A stretch of 64,000 bases of DNA from Spongiihabitans sp963422685 (GTDB lineage Bacteria > Pseudomonadota > Gammaproteobacteria > Arenicellales > Poriferihabitantaceae), in assembly GCA_963422685.1 (NCBI GenBank), contig OY730442.1, positions 1,550,001 to 1,614,000 of the forward strand. Direction: 5' to 3'. A model generated the notes under the pieces. It had not been told where the DNA came from, did not search any database, and saw only the letters and a program-made list of their open reading frames with translations. Of the stretch, positions 36,398 to 47,049 are shown in pieces (the stretch's first letter is position 1; each line of letters starts with the position of its first letter). The position numbers and the translations under genes are program-made.

Positions 36398-37324
36398 TTA
36401 ACTGGCTGGTCGGTCTTTTCTAAACCGCTTTAAAAAGTCGGAAAATATGCTTTTCCCCGATTTTTTTGCCTGGTCGCTTTTCGGGCTGTATGGATTGGAA
36501 AAACTGACGTCGGCGACCGTTTGATTCAGGTAGTCGCTGTTTGGAAAGTTTAATTCAAGGACACGGCGTGAATCCCCCGCCAGGTCGTCAAGTTCCATAT
36601 TTTCATAGCTGAACATTAACAACGCCAGCGCCTGTTCGACCGAGGGTGTAAGGGAATAATTTTCAATTATTCCTCTGGCGCGATTAACCACAGCCACATA
36701 GGCGCCCCGGGAATAATAATAGTTTGCAACGGCAATTTCATTTCTGGCCAGGGCGTCGAGCAGATCTCCAGCCCGTCTTTTTGCATCCGGCGCGTATTGG
36801 CTGTCCGGAAACAGGTTGGCAAGTTCATTGAATACTGTCATCGCATTGCGCATGCTGGTGGTGTCGCGGTCACTCAAATCATCCTGGCCCATGAGCCGCC
36901 CCAGGAGTGTGGTGTTCTCATCAAAGCTGGCCAGCCCCTTCAGATAGTAGGCATAATCTACCGAAGCATGGGCGGGATGCAATTTAATAAATCGATCGGC
37001 GGCGGCGATGGCCAGACCGCTTTGTTCAGACCGGTAATAAACATAAACAGTATCAAGCTGCGCCTGTTCCGCGTGTATGCCATAGGGATATTTCGCTTCC
37101 ACCGCCCTTAGATTTTCAATTGCCTCCTGCCAGTTATTTTTGGTCATGGCGTCTTTTGCTGCGGCGTATAACTCGTCGGCGGTTTGCTCTATTTCCGGTT
37201 CGTCTTTTTTAAATAGAGAACACCCGGATACCAGAATTCCGCAAAGCAGAACCAGTATCAGGCGACTGGACAAGCGTCTGTTACTTGCGCAGGGGCCGCA
37301 ATCGCGGCTTGATGTATTTGGCAT
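36398..37324 (-). CDS. bamD: Outer-membrane assembly lipoprotein BamD
   Basis: A 308-residue BamD, an essential lipoprotein of the BAM complex that inserts beta-barrel proteins into the outer membrane. The signal peptide ends in the lipobox LVSGC (about residues 32-36). Tetratricopeptide-like repeats follow (for example residues 47-200), with the BamD hallmark AIENLRAVEAKYPYG and YYLKGLASFD. The start at 37324 gives a proper signal peptide; the frame is open further upstream to 37615 but that part overlaps rluD on the other strand. Divergence from rluD is the usual gammaproteobacterial arrangement. Confidence 0.93.
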   Translation of the reverse strand: MPNTSSRDCGPCASNRRLSSRLILVLLCGILVSGCSLFKKDEPEIEQTADELYAAAKDAMTKNNWQEAIENLRAVEAKYPYGIHAEQAQLDTVYVYYRSEQSGLAIAAADRFIKLHPAHASVDYAYYLKGLASFDENTTLLGRLMGQDDLSDRDTTSMRNAMTVFNELANLFPDSQYAPDAKRRAGDLLDALARNEIAVANYYYSRGAYVAVVNRARGIIENYSLTPSVEQALALLMFSYENMELDDLAGDSRRVLELNFPNSDYLNQTVADVSFSNPYSPKSDQAKKSGKSIFSDFLKRFRKDRPAS

Positions 37325-37412
37325 GGAATGGTTGATATAACGTAAAATGGGGATAATTGTTTGTGCCGGGGGCAAATCTCCAAGCCCGGTATTTTGCCAC
37401 AAACGAATCGCC

Positions 37413-38378
37413 ATGTCGGATTCCAAACCCCTCTTTTTCCCGCAAATTCCAGTGGAAATGGCAGGCATCCGCGTGGATAAAGCCTTGCGCGAACTACTTC
37501 CTGAGCACTCCAGAAGCATCATCCAGCAATGGATAAAACAAGGTTTGGTGCTGGTAAACGGGAAAATAATCCAACCCGGATACAAACTTGACGGCACCGA
37601 GCATCTTGCGCTCACGCTACCGGCGCCAGCGGTGCAACCGGATCATTGGTCGGCCCAGAACATGGATCTCGACATCATCGATGAAGACGAACATTTGATT
37701 GTAATCAACAAACCCGCAGGTTTAGTGGTTCACCCGGGCGCAGGCAATGAGGGTGGAACCCTGGTAAATGGATTGCTGCACCACCATCCCGCTCTGGCCT
37801 CGCTCCAACGAGCTGGGATTGTGCATCGTCTGGACAAGAACACCGGCGGTTTGATGGTGGTGGCAAAAACCGAATTAGCGCGACAACGTCTGGTCGAACA
37901 GTTGAGCAGCAGGAAAATGAGCCGGCAATATCTGGCCCTGATCAACGGCATCATGATCTCGGGTGAAACCATTGACCAGCCTGTTGGAAGACATGCAGGC
38001 CACCGATTGCGCATGTCCGTAACACCTTCGGGGAAACCCGCAATCACCCATATTCGAGTGCTTGAAAAATACCGTAGTCATTGCCTGATTCAGGCTGCCC
38101 TGGGAACTGGTCGCACCCATCAAATCCGCATTCACCTGAGTTGGAAAGGTCATCCCATTGTCGGAGACAAGCTCTACGGTAATCGCGGCCGCCCGCCGCC
38201 ATCGGCCTCCCAGGCGTTGATCAATGCCTTGCAGAATTTTCAACGCCAGGCGCTGCATGCGCAAAAACTGTCCCTTGTTCATCCTTTCAGCGGTGAACAG
38301 AAAACCTGGCAGCAACCCCCGCCCGACGATTTCTCAAACCTGGCAAAACTGTTGCAGGAGGATGCGGCCTGCGGATAA
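37413..38378 (+). CDS. rluD: 23S rRNA pseudouridine synthase RluD
   Basis: A 321-residue pseudouridine synthase that modifies U1911, U1915 and U1917 in helix 69 of 23S rRNA. An N-terminal S4 domain (about residues 15-75) is followed by the catalytic domain with the aspartate in AGIVHRLDKNTGGLMVVAKT. GTGRTHQIRIH is the second conserved block. I chose the ATG at 37413 over an upstream GTG-type start at 37347. In many relatives pgeF (yfiH) follows; here a short gap and a broken Fic gene follow instead. Confidence 0.93.
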   Translation: MSDSKPLFFPQIPVEMAGIRVDKALRELLPEHSRSIIQQWIKQGLVLVNGKIIQPGYKLDGTEHLALTLPAPAVQPDHWSAQNMDLDIIDEDEHLIVINKPAGLVVHPGAGNEGGTLVNGLLHHHPALASLQRAGIVHRLDKNTGGLMVVAKTELARQRLVEQLSSRKMSRQYLALINGIMISGETIDQPVGRHAGHRLRMSVTPSGKPAITHIRVLEKYRSHCLIQAALGTGRTHQIRIHLSWKGHPIVGDKLYGNRGRPPPSASQALINALQNFQRQALHAQKLSLVHPFSGEQKTWQQPPPDDFSNLAKLLQEDAACG

Positions 38379-38617
38379 TCCAGGCCCGTTTTCAAAATGC
38401 GGCTGCATGGGCCAACCCCACTGGAGCGAACTATTGCCATGTTCAAGCACCGTAAAATCGCATTTCAGGGTCCACAAACCTTTTCGGAGTGTTCTGGATC
38501 CTCAAACAGAAGGCTTGATTATGTCTGTTGACGCTAATGTATTCCGCACAAAACCAGTAAGCGCTCATAATTATAAAAAAATGAGCTGCAAAGTAATTAG
38601 TGCCGAATCCATGAGCG

Positions 38618-39678
38618 TCAAAATTCAAAACGTCTATCCGTAAGCGCGATAAGCGATTGAAAGACCAAAATTGCAGATTGTCGTCCCCTGGCGGAGCGTA
38701 ATTCTCCTAAAATATCGTTGTCTTTCAATAGTTTGATAATCCGCTGTGCGGTTGGCCTGGGTATTTTTGCTTCGTTAATAAAGTCTATACCACGAAAAAC
38801 AAGCCTGGAAAATAACCAGTCTACCGTGTGCAAGGTATATTGAGAATGCGTCAAAGCATGTGTTTTCGTCTTCATTTCATCGTATAACGCCATGATCGCC
38901 CGTACTCGCTGGCTGTTTTGCCTTGATTGCACCGCAATGGCCTTAAAAAAGAATGTAATCCAGCCGTCCCAGTCGCCTTGCCCGGAAATCGCTTGCAGGC
39001 GTTGATAATATTCATCCCGATGTGCTGATAAATATTCACTTAAATAGAACATGGGTTGTGACAGGGCTTTTTTCTGATACAAAAAAAGCGGAATTAAAAT
39101 GCGCCCGATACGACCATTACCGCTGTTTGCAATAAAAAATTACTGTCATCAATGTCCAGATAAGTTTCCCAGTGCCGCAAAAAATCATTTAATCGCAAGG
39201 GAGAAGGGGGAACAAAATCGGCTTCATCAATGCTGGATCCAGCATTGCCGATCCAGTTCTGGTCCGTGCGGAATACACTTGGCATTTTACCTTGTCCACG
39301 TACACTGTCGAGCAAAATTTTATGCAACTCACAAATAAAACCCAAACGTATGGGGTAAGATTTTAAATGTTCGCCGGCACGAAACAAAGCGGCGCGATAA
39401 TTGGATATTTCCTGAATATCCTTGTACTTCTCGCCTTCCTTGCTCAGCCCCGCCTCTTGCTCCAGCACCTCGTCCATCGTCGCTTGGGTGCCCTCAATTC
39501 TGGACGACAACACCGCCTCTTGCGTGGTTAGGGGCGAGAGCATCACGGCAGGATTCGCAATACCCTGCAATAAACCATCATAACGAGCGAGTTCAGCATG
39601 GGCCTCGCCAACCAGACCGAACAGCCGCTGGTAGTCCAGATTTTGTAAGGGCAGGTCATTGGGAATGTAGGGTTTCAT
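38618..39678 (-). pseudogene. Fic-family protein with its active site deleted
   Basis: The N-terminal part (39678 to about 39110) matches Fic/DOC proteins with the inhibitory motif SSRIEGT (about residues 58-64) and PSVFRTDQNWIGN. The C-terminal part (39082-38618) is a winged-helix region after GNGRIGRILIPLFLYQKKAL. Between them a deletion of roughly 20 codons plus a frameshift removes the segment that carries the catalytic histidine of HPFxDGN; YLDIDDSNFLLQTA is followed directly by NSGNGRIGR in the other frame. Fic enzymes transfer AMP to target proteins. This copy cannot be active. Confidence 0.8.
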
Positions 39679-39763
39679 TAAAAATACATCTGCCAGTGAC
39701 AGGTTGTGCAGGATTCAATCAGAAAGTAGTAATCGTTCAATAATCTGGTTTTTCATAGATTTT

Positions 39764-41014
<1,251 letters not shown>

Positions 41015-41241
41015 GGTATTGATTGTGAATGAAAGGATTATGGGCGCTATGGGTACGATTGGTTCAGGTGATCAACTGCAAAACAGCGCGAAAACAAATG
41101 TCGGCTGCGCTGAGTTCCCCGACGATGATGAAATTTGGAATCGGCCTGTTCACCGAAATTTTTTTCGACCCCATCGTCTACATCAATACCGTGCGGCACT
41201 CAACGATGCAGTGCGGCAAATCCACCGCCTGCGGTACCAGT

Positions 41242-41606
41242 TCACGGTTTCTTGTTACCATCGGGCTTGAAGTACTCGTCTGCGATTTCCTGGTTACCAA
41301 AGGCCTTGAGGTACCAGTATGTGTATTGTGCGTAATCCTTGGGCACGCCCCAGCCGTTGGCGTACATATCTCCTGGTGCTGGCTGGGCTATAGGACCTCT
41401 GTTCGGCCATCGGTCGGATCACGCTCAAAGTAGTTGCATATCGTTTTTTGAAAGTGCAAACATTGCTTTTCTAAAATCCGGGTTGATCTCCAGCCTGCGT
41501 TCTCATGCCCTGGGAATATCCTGCATTTCGGCGAAATCCGAAAAATCCCAGGTAAGTGCTGGGCTTGTGGTCAAAATTAGCAGGACTACAAGGTTAAGAT
41601 ATTACG
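41242..41606 (-). pseudogene. Sel1-repeat protein remnant
   Basis: The minus strand has a broken frame from an ATG near 41606 with signal-peptide-like text (VVLLILTTSPALTWDFSDF) and later, in a readable frame ending at 41242, GDMYANGWGVPKDYAQYTYW and LKAFGNQEIADEYF. The Y-A-x-G-x-G-V-x-x-D-Y pattern is a Sel1 repeat (TPR-like). Several stops interrupt the middle. Sel1 proteins mediate protein contacts, often in the periplasm. Confidence 0.6.
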
Positions 41607-42083
41607 CATGGTTTACTCCTTAAGTTATATCGTTTAATATCGTAAATTGTTGCATCGGTGCAGTCAACAGTAGCTACATCACATGCCTTGATGCAGTGAT
41701 GTACTCAATGATGCAGGCAAATAAAAAACGGGTAAAAGCAGCAAGTAGCGCAACAAGCGCACCCACTGATTTATGCGTTTGAGGGGGTAGATGTTACCCG
41801 CACGGCGGGCGGGGAGAACACCGTGCTGCTGCCCATGGCCGCAGGATTGGAGGCCACCGATACGCGCATCGAAGAAGATGCCAAAGACTTTGAGGTTTTT
41901 GATCCGGGAATCATATCGATACTTATGGATCGCGGCATACCGGAACCATTGTGACCAGGGACTATGACCCATTCGTGCGAAAAATCGATGCAGTGATGAT
42001 CAATGCCTGGTCTCGACTCAACCACCCTGAGATGTTCAGGCGATGGCCAGCGGGTTGCAACCCGCTGGCTCCGGCAGATCCGC
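41607..42083. other. Gap with an orphan coding scrap and a palindrome
   Basis: No intact gene. On the plus strand 41736-41954 an open stretch without a start reads GGENTVLLPMAAGLEATDTR and FEVFDPGIISILMDRGIPEP before a TGA. It looks like the C-terminal end of a real protein, family not recognised. A perfect 22-nt palindrome lies at 42047-42068 (CCAGCGGGTTG with CAACCCGCTGG), 16 nt beyond the end of the autotransporter remnant; it could be its terminator hairpin although no T-run follows. Confidence 0.45.
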
Positions 42084-44542
42084 CTAAAACTCAAATCGCC
42101 AGCCTGCCAGCAAACTCAACGCTGGTGCCGCGTTTGCGCTATGACCAGGATTGTGCGTCCAGGTAGCCTCTAATCGAAGTTCGCTATTCGTGGCGTACGG
42201 GCGGCGGTGCCATCGCGCCGAGACATCAATTTGCCGGCCCGACGGTGCCAGGTCCGCCGTCAACGGCGACCGCAGAACATCGCCGTCCGGGGTGCGGCCG
42301 ACGGGAACCGAGAGGGCCGCCCGGCCATCCTCCACCCGCAGCGGCTGCGAGAGCGAGATCCGCATCGAACTGCCGTTTGCAAGACGCTGGGTTGCATTGA
42401 ACGAGAACGTGCTGGTGGTCAGGGCAGACATGCGGGAGATAATCCCGCCTTCAAGCTGCGGGGTTGCCGTGCCGATTTCGGCATTGGCGTCCAGCCACCA
42501 CTTGCCGACCTCAAACCCGGTCTCGATACCGGCAAATACGGCATCGGCCGAAAGCCTTCCAAAGGCACCGGCAGCCGCCGTTCCCAGCAGGGTCTCCTGC
42601 TCCGCGAGCCAACCAGCGCGGAAGCCGAACGGGACATCAAATGGCCGTCATGACAGCGAAGCACCCGATGCCGGCGCCATGCCGGCAAAACCGTACGAGG
42701 TAAACGCGGTAGCGGCCATGCCGTTGTGCCCTTTCAGGGTGAGCGTGGTCGCGTCTTGGGCAAGCACAAAATGACCACCCTCAACGCCGGCCGGAGTCTC
42801 TCGCAGGCCCAACCGCAGCCGGGCATAGCCAAGATTCTGCTCGACCGCTCCGCCGACTTGATCCGGCGTGAACGTCGTCAGCCGGCCAGTGGTCCGTCGC
42901 GTAATCGGCGTCTGTTCCATCAACTCGCTGAGCCGCACCAGTGAAGCCGTCGAGCTTGAACCAGAACGGCGCCCCCAGACTGTCGAATGCCGCGATTTCC
43001 TGTCCCGCCAGCGAATGTCCCAGTCCATCGCCGAATGCTCTTCCGAGGCTGAGACTGGTCTGTTGCAGGCTGATGCTGGCGCTGGCGACCGCGTTGCCCG
43101 AGGCAACCCCGGGCCTGCCCACTGGACGCACCGCGGCGCCGAGGTCCATCATGCCCTGGCCGTAGATTGCCCGGTCGGCGAATTTGCCATTCTTGTCGGC
43201 GGTCGCAAACAGCCGCGTCACGAGGTCGACGCTTGACATCTGGCCGCGAAAAATTTGTTTCATGACGGCGAGCCCGCCGGAGATCATCGGCGCGGCGGCA
43301 GACGTGCCGCTACCAGGGGTCGCGCCTGACTTCTTGCCGGTGTCAGGGTCCGGGAGACCGAGCGTAGACCCGTCATAGGCCATCAGGATACTTTCACCGG
43401 GCGCCGCGAGGCACCAGTCGGCCGCAATGCCACAGCGGTTGGAAAAATCGGCGATATCCCCTTCATCATCCACCGCGACCACGGCAATGGAATGTCCCTG
43501 CAGTTCCGCAATGCGCACAGGCAGGCCGGCAAGAACACCGGGCGAGCTGGCGTCGAGACGATGTTCCACCCTGGCCTTAATAATGCGCGGCGGCCCGCCG
43601 GGGACTCCCGGAAGCTGCTGTTCCGGTGTCCGGACTTCTCTGCAATTGTCCGACCCTTTCGTACAGAGACGGCCATTCGAATTGCCGGCGGCCCAGACCA
43701 GGATTTTCTTGTCCTGCGCCGTCTCCTGCGCCAACGCGGCGATCGTGTCGGAAATATTGGCGCGCAAATCCGCTTCGCTGTAGTTTTCGATGAGCCCTGA
43801 AACGCTCCAACTCATATTCAGGATATCGACGTCCGTACCCATGGCGGTGCTGAACATCCCCGCATCAGCCCGATTCCAGTTCTTCAATTGATCCAGGGTA
43901 ATCGGCGCGAAGAGGGTGCCCCGGGGCGGTGGAGCACCTAACTTCATCAGGAACATCCGCAGGTCGGCGCCCCAGGCCACGCCGTAAAAACTGTCATGAT
44001 AGTCCTGATGTGGCTGGGCAGCGATGATGCTGGCAACCTTGGTGGAATGGCGCCCCCTTATCGGATTGTCATCCTTCACGGAAGGGTTAAAAATGGTTTC
44101 CGTTACTGACGTTCTCTCCAGGAAGGGATGAAGATCGTTCTCGCCCGTCGGCATCTTCGTATCAATCACGCCGACGGTGACGCCTCTGCCCGGTGGAACG
44201 TGGCCGCCCATGGATCTGCTCGACGTGCGCCCAGGCCTCATCCGCGTTGATAGCGCCCAGCCCCCATTGCCTGGTGAATTCTTCCGTGCGTCTATGTTGG
44301 CCGGCGAACCTTTCATTGAGCTTTTCATAGACATCCGTGTCAGTGCAAATGAAGGACCCTGACCCGGGCTGGGTCTCGATTTTGGCCTGGATGCATGGTT
44401 TCGGTTCGGGTTCAGGCTCGGGCAAGTTCCTTGGGGCTGACACAGAACCGTCTGACCCGGAATTAGGCTTGGTGGGGCCAGCACCGCCGCCGCAACCTGA
44501 CTGAACCATTACGACGCAAATAAAGAGTCTGTACCTGTTCAT
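42084..44542 (-). pseudogene. S8 serine protease autotransporter lipoprotein, broken
   Basis: An autotransporter protease like NalP or SphB1, about 815 residues when rebuilt. It starts at 44542 with a lipobox signal peptide (VMVQSGC). A frameshift near 44200 precedes the subtilisin domain, whose triad can be read: Asp in GVTVGVIDT, His in GRHSTKVASII, Ser in GSGTSAAAPM. A second frameshift lies at about 42930-42960. A TGA at 42648-42650 interrupts the C-terminal beta-barrel, which continues in the same frame (RPFDVPFGFRAGWLAE) and ends LLAGWRFEF, with the terminal Phe expected for barrel insertion. Such enzymes are surface proteases that release themselves or other autotransporters. Base composition here is more G/C-rich than its neighbours, suggesting transfer. 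Confidence 0.85.
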
Positions 44543-44787
44543 CAGTGATTTTTCCTGTTGAGTTGTGGTTTGGTCTGAACGGGTAAAAATTGTAAGGGGA
44601 GGGAATCCATTCATACCAGCGTTGATCATGAAATTTTCATCAATTTGCACAACGATTAATGTCATCCGCTTTTCGACAATTGGAATTAGAAAGCGAAAAA
44701 CTGAAGTAAGGTTGTGGCAGTTTATTTGGCTGAAAGCTATTGCGGTTTCTGGCATAGTGAAAAAGTGCGGGATAAAACAGCCGGTTC

Positions 44788-45399
44788 ATTAGGCCGTGTT
44801 GACGAGTTATCGGAGTATGATCCGGCTTGACACGATATGAACGAATGCCAGGAACAAGAGAGTTTCTCATCGCGCGTGGCGATGCGGCGAAAATGTTTGA
44901 GTTGGTTGAAGAACCGCTCCACCTTCTGACCCAGCTGGTACTTCTCCCGGTCATGGGGAAGCCGCTCGGTGCGGTTCGCCCTGGCGGGAATCACGGCTTC
45001 AATGCCCCGGTGTGCCGGCTGTGTGGCGTCGGTATCGCAGGCCTGGTCCATGACCACCGCAGTCGGTTCGGTGCCGTCTTTCAACTGCGCCCACAGCAGC
45101 TTGTAGCCCCTGGCGTCATGACGCTCCCGTATTTAAGATTTTTCCGGGCATACCTTTCGATGTCCGATAACGACAATGCAGGGACAATCCCTCGTGGTTG
45201 TCCTTCATCTGGACAGGCACGGGGACCTGTCCCTACTGACGCCGGGGCGGGGTGCCGGCCGGGTGCTTGATGTCCTGCAAGATTGATTCAATCCGCGACC
45301 AGATCGCATCGGTGACCCGTATACTCATGACGACCCTCCTCAAAACTGTTGCGGGATACAATTATCAATAATTTGATAATTCGTCTAACACGACCTAAT
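44788..45399 (-). mobile_element. Internally deleted IS5-superfamily (IS427-type) remnant
   Basis: About 612 nt with good terminal inverted repeats: ATTAGGCCGTGTTGACGAG at the left and ATTAGGTCGTGTTAGACGA at the right (minus strand), differing by one substitution and one base insertion. The transposase N terminus starts at 45328 (MSIRVTDAIWSRIESILQDI, with AGGAGGG before it) and runs into the hairpin repeat. The C-terminal part (about 45125-44780) has RGIEAVIPARANR, YQLGQKVERFFNQLKHFRR and IATRDEKL, the end of the DDE domain. The central DDE region is missing and replaced by the repeat at 45180-45235. Confidence 0.8.
45180..45263. repeat. Second copy of the hairpin repeat, inside the IS remnant
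   Basis: The 56-nt unit at 45180-45235 matches 31144-31200 closely: AGGGACA, then CGTGGTTGTCCTTCAT, GGACAGGCAC and CCTGTCCCTA. The G/C-rich tail TGACGCCGGGGCGGGG is shared as well. Inverted ends AGGGACA / TGTCCCT form a long hairpin. It supplies the stop codon of the truncated transposase fragment, as the first copy does for moaE. Confidence 0.75.
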
Positions 45400-45420
45400 A
45401 AATTTGCGCAAATACGATCC

Positions 45421-45990
45421 ATGTCAGAAAAGAACAGATGCTGGTGGTGCGGTGACGATGCCCTGTATCAAAGCTATCACGATAATGAATGGGGGGTTGC
45501 TGTGCATGATGAGCGGCAATTATTTGAATTTCTGTGCCTGGAAGGAGCCCAGGCGGGATTGAGCTGGATCACGATTTTACGCAAGCGCGAAAATTATCGG
45601 CAGGCGTTTGATCATTTTGACCCGGAAAAAATAGCGCGATACGATGCGGCCCGGATTGCAGAATTGCTTGGCAATGCGGGGATTGTTCGCAACAGATTAA
45701 AGGTGAATGGATGCATTAACAATGCCCGGGCCTGGTTGCAAATGCGTGATCAGGGGATTTCACCGGACGACTATTTCTGGGACTATGTGGAAGGCAAACC
45801 CATCCAGAATCAATGGACTAACCCCGCTCAGGTGCCGGCCAATACGCGGTTATCCGATGCGATGTGCAGAGATTTAAAAAAACGTGGATTCACATTCGTC
45901 GGCAGCACAATTTGCTATGCTTTTATGCAGGCCACGGGCATGGTGAATGATCATCTTGCGCATTGTTTCCGCCACAGCGAACTGGCCTGA
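45421..45990 (+). CDS. tag: DNA-3-methyladenine glycosylase I
   Basis: A 189-residue Tag, which removes 3-methyladenine from alkylated DNA in base-excision repair. It begins RCWWCGDDALYQSYHDNEWG, the family hallmark with a zinc-binding cysteine and the conserved YHDxEWG; LEGAQAGLSWITILRKRENY (about residues 40-59) lines the base pocket; zinc ligands near the C terminus are in the HLAHCFRH segment. The ATG at 45421 is preferred to an upstream start at 45349 inside the IS end. Confidence 0.93.
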   Translation: MSEKNRCWWCGDDALYQSYHDNEWGVAVHDERQLFEFLCLEGAQAGLSWITILRKRENYRQAFDHFDPEKIARYDAARIAELLGNAGIVRNRLKVNGCINNARAWLQMRDQGISPDDYFWDYVEGKPIQNQWTNPAQVPANTRLSDAMCRDLKKRGFTFVGSTICYAFMQATGMVNDHLAHCFRHSELA

Positions 45991-46037
45991 ATTTCTCCGG
46001 GGCAGGCCGGTACAACTGAAAAACCGCAGCAGGGCGC

Positions 46038-46937
46038 ATGTCGGGAACTGGATTGCAGAAAATTTATCTCTATGTGCTGGTGTTGGCCGCGGGCGTGACA
46101 TGGGGGTTGACTTTTTCTTTGGCCCGCATTGCAACGTCGCAAGGTGCTCACCCATTGGGACTGTCATTCTGGCAGGCCATGGGAGGTGGTGTTACGTTGA
46201 TTATTATCTGCGCATTTCGCCAGATATGGCCAGCAGTGGATATGCAATCCATTCGTCGATACGGTGTGATCGCGTTTACCGGTACCGCTATCCCTTCGAC
46301 TTTATACTTTTATGCCGCTTCTAAAATTCCCGCCGGAATATTGGCGATCACAGTCACCCTGGTGCCCCTGCTGACCTATGCGACCAGCCTGCTCCTGGGC
46401 GTCGATGCCTATCGAAGAAAACGCTTTATCGGAATTCTGCTCGGGTTTGTCGCGATTCTGTTGCTGGTGATCCCGCAGTCCAGCCTGCCAGATCCATCAA
46501 TGACAACATGGACACTGCTGGCGTTGCTGTCTTCGGTGTTCTACACCATCGAAAATTTATATGTGGACGCCGGGGTTCCCGATGATGCAGATATGATTGC
46601 ATTGTTGACGGGCGGGTTATTTGTCGCCGCTACGGTGTTGATTCCCATCCAGGTCGTCCAGCATGCCTGGGTGCCGTTGAATTTCCCGTTTACCAGAATC
46701 GAATGGTCAATTCTGGCAAGCGCCGTTGCCGGCAGCCTGGCCTATGCGCTGTTTTTTATGATCGTGAAAATGGCGGGTGCGGTTTTTGCCAGCCTGTCAG
46801 CCTATGTGGTCACGATCTCCGGGGTGTTCTGGGGGATTGTTATTTTTGATGAAACCCATTCCCTTTGGGTCTGGTCGGCGTTTGGGCTGCTGCTGGTTGG
46901 CATGGTTCTGGTTACGCCCAGGGAACGCCCCGCATAG
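46038..46937 (+). CDS. EamA/DMT-family transporter
   Basis: A 299-residue membrane protein with ten helices arranged as two EamA repeats (about residues 10-140 and 155-290). The N-terminal LVLAAGVTWGLTFSLARIAT is typical of drug/metabolite transporters. Substrate is unknown; relatives export amino acids or other metabolites. It starts 47 nt after tag and may be cotranscribed. The frame is intact. Confidence 0.85.
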   Translation: MSGTGLQKIYLYVLVLAAGVTWGLTFSLARIATSQGAHPLGLSFWQAMGGGVTLIIICAFRQIWPAVDMQSIRRYGVIAFTGTAIPSTLYFYAASKIPAGILAITVTLVPLLTYATSLLLGVDAYRRKRFIGILLGFVAILLLVIPQSSLPDPSMTTWTLLALLSSVFYTIENLYVDAGVPDDADMIALLTGGLFVAATVLIPIQVVQHAWVPLNFPFTRIEWSILASAVAGSLAYALFFMIVKMAGAVFASLSAYVVTISGVFWGIVIFDETHSLWVWSAFGLLLVGMVLVTPRERPA

Positions 46938-46955
46938 GGTTGTAGGCCCTGATGT

Positions 46956-46983
46956 CGGGGCAATCCGTTGTGGTTGTCCTGGT
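46956..46983. repeat. Possible third, degenerate hairpin-repeat copy
   Basis: The stretch GGGGCAATCCGTTGTGGTTGTCCT resembles the first half of the repeat at 45180 (CAATCCCTCGTGGTTGTCCT) with three differences. The second half is not recognisable. It lies between the EamA gene and htpG. Confidence 0.4.
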
Positions 46984-47049
46984 GCGACGACAAGGCATTA
47001 GGACCGGAACAATCGATATTGCAGGCAGGATGCTTCACACCTGTAAAAA

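Noticed and set aside
36398..37615. 405-codon form of bamD
   Set aside because: The extra N-terminal part overlaps rluD and hides the lipobox signal peptide; the ATG at 37324 gives a normal lipoprotein.
42648..42650. Selenocysteine or programmed readthrough in the autotransporter
   Set aside because: Two frameshifts elsewhere in the same gene make simple decay the better explanation.
44827..45270. Plus-strand frame of 147 codons
   Set aside because: It is the shadow of the transposase remnant, whose conserved motifs are on the minus strand.
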